From JBCCEJ01 sp039030335 (lineage in GTDB: Bacteria > Pseudomonadota > Gammaproteobacteria > HK1): DNA of 58,697 bases. This document shows positions 53,341 through 58,697 of this stretch, one piece after another. The translations under genes and the position numbers were made by a program. Under the pieces are notes generated by a model. That model had not been told where the DNA came from, did no database searches, and worked only from the letters and a program-made list of their open reading frames with translations. The stretch lies in the NCBI GenBank assembly GCA_039030335.1, contig JBCCEJ010000034.1:1-58697 (forward strand), written 5' to 3'. The number at the start of each line of letters is the position of its first letter. Within the stretch, counting starts at the first letter, position 1.

Positions 53341-55170
53341 GTGATCCGAATGCAGCCAGTCAGTCCGCCGTCTCGCTCGAAGACTCTAACGAGACATCTC
53401 TGGTACCGCGCGCTCTACGTCGTGCTCGTTATCGCAACGCTCGTGGGTGGGACGGCGGTCATGGTGGATATCGTCGCCACCAACGGCGCGACGGCGGCAT
53501 CGGTCACCATCGCCGTCCTGTTCGGGGTCACGTTCGCGCACCTGAGCGCGAGCTTCTGGACGGCGGCGCTCGGGTTTCTGGTCAGGTTGGGCACGCGTGA
53601 CCCGGTACGGTCCGTGTGTGATCTGGATCCCGGGCGAGACCGGCCCCTGCGGCTTCGCACCGCGGTCGTCATGCCGGTCTACAACGAGCCTTCGGATGCA
53701 GTGCTGGCCCGGCTGGCAGCGGTTCACGCGAGTCTGGCTGCGCAGCCAGAAGCCGACCGCTTCGAATTTCACCTGCTGAGCGATTCCACCGATGCGGCCG
53801 TCGCACACCGCGAACAGACCCTGGTCGAGCAGTTCAATCGCGACCGGACCAGCGCGGCGCCCGGGCCGCTGCAATATCGTCGACGGGCGGATAACGTCGG
53901 GCGCAAAGTAGGCAATCTGGACGACTTCTGCGCGCGCGAGAGTCACCGCTTCGAGGCGATGGTAGTACTGGACGCCGACAGCGTGATGTCCGGTCGAACG
54001 CTCGTCCGGCTCGCCCGGTTGCTGCAGGCGAATCCTCGGGTAGGGATTATCCAGACGGTTACGCTCCCTGCTAATCAACAAACGCTGTTCGCGCGGATGA
54101 TGCAATTCGCTGGACGTCTGCAGGCCGAAATGGTCGCGACCGGGGCTGCGCTTTGGCAAGGCCCTGAAGGCAACTACTTCGGCCACAATGCGATCATTCG
54201 CCTGGCCCCGTTCGTGGCGCACTGCAGGTTGCCGGAACTCCCGGGCCGCGGGGCGCTCGCGGGTCCGATACTGAGTCACGATTTCGTCGAAGCGGCGTTT
54301 ATGCGACGGGCCGGGTACGAGGTGCGAAACCTGCCCGACGGCGACGGCAGCTTCGAGGAACTGCCGTCGAATGTGCTGGACTACGCGCGGCGCGACCGCC
54401 GCTGGTGTCAGGGCAATCTCCAGCATCTGCGGCTGCTCGCAGAGCCGGGCCTGCACTGGGTGAGCCGTTTACACTTCGTGCTCGGAGCGTTGGCCTACCT
54501 CGTTTCGCCGCTCTGGCTGGGACTGCTTGCGTTTGGACTCGGCCAGATCTGCGCACGCGCGCTGCTGAAGGTACCGGTCTTCGTCGATGCCGACCCTGTG
54601 TTCAAGCCGTGGCCAGTACTGCAGACGCAGGAGGCGGTCGCTTTGCTCGCGGTCACGCTGGCGATGGTGGTTGCTCCAAAGCTGATGGGGCTGGTCCTCG
54701 CACTCAGGTCTTCGCAACGGCGGCGGCAGTTCGGTGGTACGGCACGGCTCGTGATGAGCAGCCTGGCCGAACTGGTGTTTTCAACTCTGGTTGCGCCGGT
54801 GTTGATGGTGCACCACTCATTGCATGTCCTCGGCATTCTGTCGGGGCTCCGGGTAGGTTGGGTCGCTCAGCCGCGCGGCGCGCGCGACCTCGGACTTCGC
54901 GAAAGCGTGTTGCACAGTACCGTACACCTGAGCCTCGGCGCGGCCTTGCTGGGTGTGGTTCTCAGCATCGTGCCCGGTCATCTCGTCTGGGTCATGCCGG
55001 TGCTCGCCGGGCTCCTTCTGAGCGTTCCGCTGGTGGCCTGGTCGTCGCGCGCGACGCCGGGCGACTGGCTTCGCGAGCGCCGGTGGCTGGCGACCCCTGA
55101 AGAGTTGGCGGTTCCGGTCGAACTCGCGGCGAGCCAGACCGGGGGTATGCCTCGGTCAGCGGGTGGATGA
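53341..55170 (+). CDS. opgH: Glucans biosynthesis glucosyltransferase OpgH
   Basis: 609-residue membrane glucosyltransferase that polymerises osmoregulated periplasmic glucan from UDP-glucose. Two N-terminal helices (about 22-45, 52-82), GT-A core with MPVYNEPSDAVLARL, SDSTD (147-151), DAD (211-213), SHDF (312-315) and RRDRRWCQGN (350-359), then further helices to about 575. Distinctly short: OpgH is usually 700-850 residues, and the long N-terminal cytoplasmic part is missing. Start uncertain: GTG 53341 is the first in-frame start; a neighbouring GTG at 53337 in another frame reads SDPNAASQSAVSLEDSNETS, better spaced from GGTGGAG, so a small frameshift at the 5' end is possible. opgG is absent. 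Confidence 0.92.
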   Translation: MIRMQPVSPPSRSKTLTRHLWYRALYVVLVIATLVGGTAVMVDIVATNGATAASVTIAVLFGVTFAHLSASFWTAALGFLVRLGTRDPVRSVCDLDPGRDRPLRLRTAVVMPVYNEPSDAVLARLAAVHASLAAQPEADRFEFHLLSDSTDAAVAHREQTLVEQFNRDRTSAAPGPLQYRRRADNVGRKVGNLDDFCARESHRFEAMVVLDADSVMSGRTLVRLARLLQANPRVGIIQTVTLPANQQTLFARMMQFAGRLQAEMVATGAALWQGPEGNYFGHNAIIRLAPFVAHCRLPELPGRGALAGPILSHDFVEAAFMRRAGYEVRNLPDGDGSFEELPSNVLDYARRDRRWCQGNLQHLRLLAEPGLHWVSRLHFVLGALAYLVSPLWLGLLAFGLGQICARALLKVPVFVDADPVFKPWPVLQTQEAVALLAVTLAMVVAPKLMGLVLALRSSQRRRQFGGTARLVMSSLAELVFSTLVAPVLMVHHSLHVLGILSGLRVGWVAQPRGARDLGLRESVLHSTVHLSLGAALLGVVLSIVPGHLVWVMPVLAGLLLSVPLVAWSSRATPGDWLRERRWLATPEELAVPVELAASQTGGMPRSAGG

Positions 55171-55384
55171 CGGCCAGGGCCTGGTTGGCCCACTTTCTCC
55201 AGAAGCATCCCATCACCGCGTCCTTATGCCCCTGGACCAGTGGACAAGAGCCCGAATAGCTGTTGCCACTGAAGACACCGGGCGCCAAAGGCCTCAGGCG
55301 GTGATCGCGTTTCGAAACAAATGGCGGCAGGCCCCGGTCTCTTCAGGGTGTATCCAAATTCCGACAACCGAGGGAGTCCAGTTC

Positions 55385-55912
55385 ATGACCCGATCCATCC
55401 GCATGACCCTGATGGCGGCCAGTCTGGCAACCATGGCCGGCTCCGCGCTGGCCGGTCCGCAGTATGTCGACGGCACCGGATTCGCTGTCAGCGGCTATGA
55501 TGTCGTCGCCTATCACGACCTGAAACAGAATCCGGTTGGCAGTGAGCAGCCGAAGGCGGTACCTGGCAAGGCGGACATCACGGCCGACTACAATGGCGCC
55601 AAATGGGCGTTCTCCAGCGCGGCCAACCGCGACAAGTTCCTGGCTGACCCGGCACGTTATGCACCGGAGTACGACGGTCACTGCGCATACGGGATATCGC
55701 GCGGCGGCAAAGTGCCCGCGAACCCCCACCTGTGGCGTATTCGTGACGGCAAGCTCTATTTGAACATCACGAACACCGTGGTCGGATTCTGGGAAGAAGA
55801 TATCTCCGGCAACCTGTCGCTGGCGGAGAAGAAGTGGGGCAAACTCGAATCCAAGAAGGCCGCGACCCGCGCCATTCCGGAGTTCGATAAGTCGTCTGCC
55901 CCAGCCAAGTAG
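55385..55912 (+). CDS. Periplasmic YHS-domain protein
   Basis: 175 residues. Signal peptide about 1-23 (IRMTLMAASLATMAGSALAG). YHS domain with GFAVSGYDVVAYHDLKQNP, DYNGAKWAFSSAANRDKFLA and DPARYAPEYDGHCAYGISRG (Cys and His for metal binding). C-terminal half (LWRIRDGKLYLNITNTVVGF) is a family extension and includes a Lys-rich end. YHS proteins of this exported type are conserved but poorly characterised, perhaps copper- or haem-associated. GAGGGAG precedes ATG 55385. Lies between opgH and opgC with a strong hairpin after its stop. Confidence 0.88.
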   Translation: MTRSIRMTLMAASLATMAGSALAGPQYVDGTGFAVSGYDVVAYHDLKQNPVGSEQPKAVPGKADITADYNGAKWAFSSAANRDKFLADPARYAPEYDGHCAYGISRGGKVPANPHLWRIRDGKLYLNITNTVVGFWEEDISGNLSLAEKKWGKLESKKAATRAIPEFDKSSAPAK

Positions 55913-55921
55913 CTGCCGCAC

Positions 55922-55953
55922 GCCAGGACGCGGATGGATGTCTGCGTCCTGGC
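55922..55953 (+). terminator. Hairpin after the YHS gene
   Basis: GCCAGGACGC (55922-55931) pairs perfectly with GCGTCCTGGC (55944-55953), 12-base loop, nine bases after the YHS stop and 26 before the opgC start. No T-run. Either a partial terminator or a stability hairpin lowering opgC relative to the YHS gene. Confidence 0.5.
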
Positions 55954-55979
55954 CCAGGCGCGCCTCAACGGATCCGACC

Positions 55980-57212
55980 ATGTCTCAAATTCAGCAGTCA
56001 GCCGGACGCGACCCACGCCTAGATTTCTTTCGTGGCGTCGCCATGCTCATCATCTTTATTGCGCACGTACCGAACAACCGGTTCGCGAACTGGATCCCGG
56101 CGCGCTTCGGTTTCAGCGACGCGGCGGAGATGTTCGTATTCCTGTCTGGTATGGCGGCTGCGATCGCATTCGCGGGTACTTACGGGCGTGCTGGATTTGT
56201 CGTCGGTTCGGCACGCATCGGCTTTCGCTGCTTTCAACTCTATGCCGCGCACCTCGGCATGTTCTTCCTGATCGCCGCGATCTGTGTGTTCGCCAATGCG
56301 TCGCTGGCGGGCGGAGTCGACTACATCAACGGGCTTAATCTCTGGCGCTTCTTCAACAGCACGCCCGACGCGCTGCTCGATCTGATGACGCTTACCTATG
56401 TGCCGAATTATTTCGACATCATCCCGATGTACATGGGCGTACTGGCACTCGTCCCGGTCGTCATGGCGCTGTCGCGCATACACCATTTGGCTCCGCCGGC
56501 CTTCTGCCTCGCGCTCTATGCTGCGATGTGGATCCTGGACCTTGAGTTCCTGGCTGATTCAACGAACGACCGCCCCTGGTTCTTCAATCCGTTCGGCTGG
56601 CAACTGCTGTTCTTCACCGGCTTCTGCCTCGGTACGGGTTGGGTCAAGGTTCCGGCTTACCGCACCTGGCTGATGGTGCTGTGTGTAGCCTACGTACTAC
56701 TTGCCGTGCCGTTGGCGCATTGGCCTATCTGGCGTGAATTCGAATGGATGAAGGAATTGCGTTTCGCGTTGAAGCCCTTCTGGATCGACAAGACCAACTT
56801 TGGTCTGATGCGTTGGCTGCATTTCCTGGCGTTGGCTTACATCACCGTCAACTTACTGGACGGACGGGTGCACTGGCTGCAGATGCGTTGGGCCGCACCG
56901 ATCGTCAAGACTGGCCAGAACGCACTGCCGGTGTTTTTCCTGAGCATGACGCTGTCTTACGTCGCAGGCATCGTCCTCGATCAGATCGGACGGTCGGGTT
57001 CTACCTTCACGCTGGTGAACCTCGGGGGCATGGGAATCCTGATTCTGGCTGCCTACATGTTCGGTTGGTTCAAGGCGACGCCCTGGAAGCGCAAACCACC
57101 TCCAGTCGCAAAGGAAACGACGTCAGTGCGCGCGGAGACCGTACAAGCGAGCACGGACACGAGCCGCGACACGCCGCCGGATCCGGCCACTCTGGGCGCG
57201 CGCCCGGCTTGA
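55980..57212 (+). CDS. opgC: OpgC-family glucan acyltransferase
   Basis: 410-residue multi-helix membrane protein (about ten helices) of the OpgC group of acyltransferase-3 proteins, which succinylates periplasmic glucans. Starts RDPRLDFFRGVAMLIIFIAH (catalytic-region helix 1 with the R-x-D-F-x-R-G pattern), then HVPNNRFANWIP, DAAEMFVFLSGMAAAIAFAG, and NYFDIIPMYMGVLALVPV. The C-terminal 45 residues are polar (KRKPPPVAKETTSVRAETVQ). ATG 55980 begins the OpgC N-terminus; an earlier ATG adds 14 unlike residues. Ends 32 bases before the esterase gene. Confidence 0.94.
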   Translation: MSQIQQSAGRDPRLDFFRGVAMLIIFIAHVPNNRFANWIPARFGFSDAAEMFVFLSGMAAAIAFAGTYGRAGFVVGSARIGFRCFQLYAAHLGMFFLIAAICVFANASLAGGVDYINGLNLWRFFNSTPDALLDLMTLTYVPNYFDIIPMYMGVLALVPVVMALSRIHHLAPPAFCLALYAAMWILDLEFLADSTNDRPWFFNPFGWQLLFFTGFCLGTGWVKVPAYRTWLMVLCVAYVLLAVPLAHWPIWREFEWMKELRFALKPFWIDKTNFGLMRWLHFLALAYITVNLLDGRVHWLQMRWAAPIVKTGQNALPVFFLSMTLSYVAGIVLDQIGRSGSTFTLVNLGGMGILILAAYMFGWFKATPWKRKPPPVAKETTSVRAETVQASTDTSRDTPPDPATLGARPA

Positions 57213-57244
57213 CCGCGCAGTCGCGCACCGCGCCGGTCGGCGGC

Positions 57245-58697
57245 ATGCGCATGACACATTCAGTGCTGGCGCAGTGCTTTCGGGCGCTCCTCGGCGTGCT
57301 GTTCGCGGCCGCCGGGTGGGTGTCGGCGGCACAGGCGGAACTGCGTCTGAGCCAGTCGTTTCACTCCGCCGCCCTTAACGGGCCGTTCGAATACTCCGTA
57401 TACCTGCCGCCTGACTACGTAGAGCAGCCTGGGCGCCGATACCCGGTGGTCTATCTGCTGCATGGGGTAGGCGACAACGAGAAAGCGTGGCCGAAACTCG
57501 GGCAGGTGGCGCGCATTGCCGATGCGCTGTACGCGCAGAAGGAGACGTCGGGACTGATCGTCGTCATGCCGGACGGTAAGGTCAGTTGGTACGTCAATTC
57601 GGCGGAAGCGGGAGGGGCGGGCGACTACGAAACGGCTGTCATGCAAGACCTGGTCGGCCACATCGACGCGAATTACCGGACCATCGCAAAGCGCGGCAGC
57701 CGCGCGATCGCCGGTCATTCGATGGGTGGCTTCGGGGCGCTGCGCCTCGCTTTCCGTTATCCGGACCAATTTGTTGCCACCGCTGGATTGAGCCCGGCGC
57801 TCTGGTCGCGCGTGACGCCCGAAACCCGACTCTCGGAGCGCCAGGAGAAGATCTTTCGTGGCTCATTCGGTTCGCCTTTCGACCCGGAGCGTTTTCTCGC
57901 TCGTGAGCCGCGCGCCTACATCGAGACGCTCAAAGCTGCAGATCCGAAGCCGGTCATCTTGCTACACGCCGGCGACGACGACTTCTTCGGTATCTACAAG
58001 AGCACAACGGCGCTGTTCGCCCGACTTCGCGACGAGGGCCTCAAAGCGGAACTGCGTATCGGTGACGGCGGGCATGACTGGCGTTACTGGCGCACCGTCC
58101 TCCCCGAAGTGTTGAAGCGTTTTTCGACGGAATTCGGTGCCGGAACCGTCGCCGCGGCGCTACCGACCGCCCGGTCCGGCCCCGCTGAAATCGTGGTGCC
58201 AGACGACACGCTGGACGTCAGCCGGGCGATGGAACTCCTGCCGGACGCCGGCGGCACCGTCTACGTCAGGGCGCGCAAGGCGTGCTACCCCGTGACACGC
58301 TCGGTGCACATGGACCGCTCGAATCTGTCGCTCATAGGTGAACAGGGGGCGGCATTGTGTCTCCAGGACGGTGTCCGGCAGCCGGTCATTCTGGTTGGCT
58401 CAGCGGCGCGCTCGGTGCCGGAGTCAGAACACGTGCGGAACATCCGTATCGAAGGCCTGACCGTGGATGGCAATCGACTTGGACAGGGACGCGGCGGCGA
58501 TCCTGAAAGCGCGCGCGGGCGACCGCATCTCAAGAATAATGCCATCTCGATCCACTGCGCGGCGCGCGTGTTTCTGGACCGGCTGGTCTTGCGCAATGCC
58601 AGGAGCGGTGGGCTGGTTATCAGTCAGCGCTCCCGGGAGATCTTCGCGTCGCGGATGGTTTTTGCAGACAACCATTTCGACGGTATCGCAGTCGACG
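57245..58697 (+). CDS. Esterase fused to a beta-helix domain (partial)
   Basis: 484 residues seen; continues past the window end. Signal peptide about 8-31 (LAQCFRALLGVLFAAAGWVS A). Residues 40-295 are an esterase D / antigen 85-like alpha/beta hydrolase: YPVVYLLHGVGDNEKAWPKL, GHSMGG with Ser159, Asp in LLHAGDDDFF (244-246), His277 in GDGGHDWRYW. From about 315 a right-handed beta-helix/pectate-lyase-like domain starts (TVYVRARKACYPVTRSV, NIRIEGLTVDGNRLG, AISIHCAARVFLDRLVLRNA). Probably periplasmic, perhaps removing or transferring acyl groups on a glycan held by the helix. ATG 57245 or 57251; TTG 57209, overlapping the opgC stop, is also possible. Incomplete, so the domain count is a minimum. 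Confidence 0.85.
   Translation, partial: MRMTHSVLAQCFRALLGVLFAAAGWVSAAQAELRLSQSFHSAALNGPFEYSVYLPPDYVEQPGRRYPVVYLLHGVGDNEKAWPKLGQVARIADALYAQKETSGLIVVMPDGKVSWYVNSAEAGGAGDYETAVMQDLVGHIDANYRTIAKRGSRAIAGHSMGGFGALRLAFRYPDQFVATAGLSPALWSRVTPETRLSERQEKIFRGSFGSPFDPERFLAREPRAYIETLKAADPKPVILLHAGDDDFFGIYKSTTALFARLRDEGLKAELRIGDGGHDWRYWRTVLPEVLKRFSTEFGAGTVAAALPTARSGPAEIVVPDDTLDVSRAMELLPDAGGTVYVRARKACYPVTRSVHMDRSNLSLIGEQGAALCLQDGVRQPVILVGSAARSVPESEHVRNIRIEGLTVDGNRLGQGRGGDPESARGRPHLKNNAISIHCAARVFLDRLVLRNARSGGLVISQRSREIFASRMVFADNHFDGIAVD

Overview
GC-rich chromosomal DNA from a Gammaproteobacterium-like organism, packed with genes and with no mobile elements, rRNA, tRNA or CRISPR that I can see. The assignment is an inference. 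It rests on fused MnmC, an AcnA-type aconitase, a DsbB whose four redox cysteines sit at the E. coli positions (41, 44, 104, 130), and OpgH/OpgC periplasmic-glucan genes. Three phytanoyl-CoA-dioxygenase-like genes, an AtuA/DUF4387 module and an M81 peptidase beside a peptide ABC importer suit a catabolically versatile, perhaps marine or host-associated, uncultured lineage.

Layout: (1) 0.3-4.6 kb, minus strand: acyl-CoA dehydrogenase, AtuA-like, DUF4387, an unknown protein and an ICMT-like membrane methyltransferase, probably one isoprenoid or fatty-acid related unit. (2) 4.9-7.8 kb: peptidoglycan-binding protein, mnmC, DUF2277. (3) 8.0-15.0 kb: a peptide ABC importer (binding protein, two permeases, fused double ATPase) divergent from an MlrC-like M81 metallopeptidase. 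(4) 15.1-19.2 kb: HtrA-like protease divergent from an EctD-like PhyH oxygenase and a SAF-domain dehydrogenase, with a perfect 18-bp palindrome between them. (5) 19.3-25.7 kb: hydrolase, methyltransferase, DHA2 exporter, two tiny membrane proteins, a decayed stretch, quinone reductase (with a large palindrome upstream) and RidA. (6) 25.8-30.6 kb: acnA, and leuA preceded by a leucine-rich leader peptide and a stem that covers its ribosome binding site. (7) 30.6-39.0 kb: flavin oxidase, class V aminotransferase, Baeyer-Villiger-type monooxygenase, two PhyH proteins, an NTF2-like protein, a GAF protein and a double VOC protein. (8) 39.2-41.9 kb: two glycosyltransferases and a polysaccharide pyruvyl transferase. 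(9) 42.1-48.5 kb: a complete MoxR-DUF58-DUF4381-VWA-VWA/TPR-BatD operon containing a 34-codon ORF that overlaps both neighbours. (10) 48.6-51.8 kb: TPR protein, tandem EthD-like protein, dsbB. (11) 51.9 kb to the end: envelope glycan block with an SGNH hydrolase carrying a Pro-Arg-Trp repeat tail, short opgH, a YHS protein, opgC, and an esterase fused to a beta-helix that runs off the window.

The best candidates for new biology are the OPG-like block, which lacks opgG and instead carries the SGNH protein and the esterase/beta-helix fusion; the apparently leaderless leucine leader of leuA with its RBS-sequestering stem; and the perfect palindrome that probably controls the PhyH/dehydrogenase pair.
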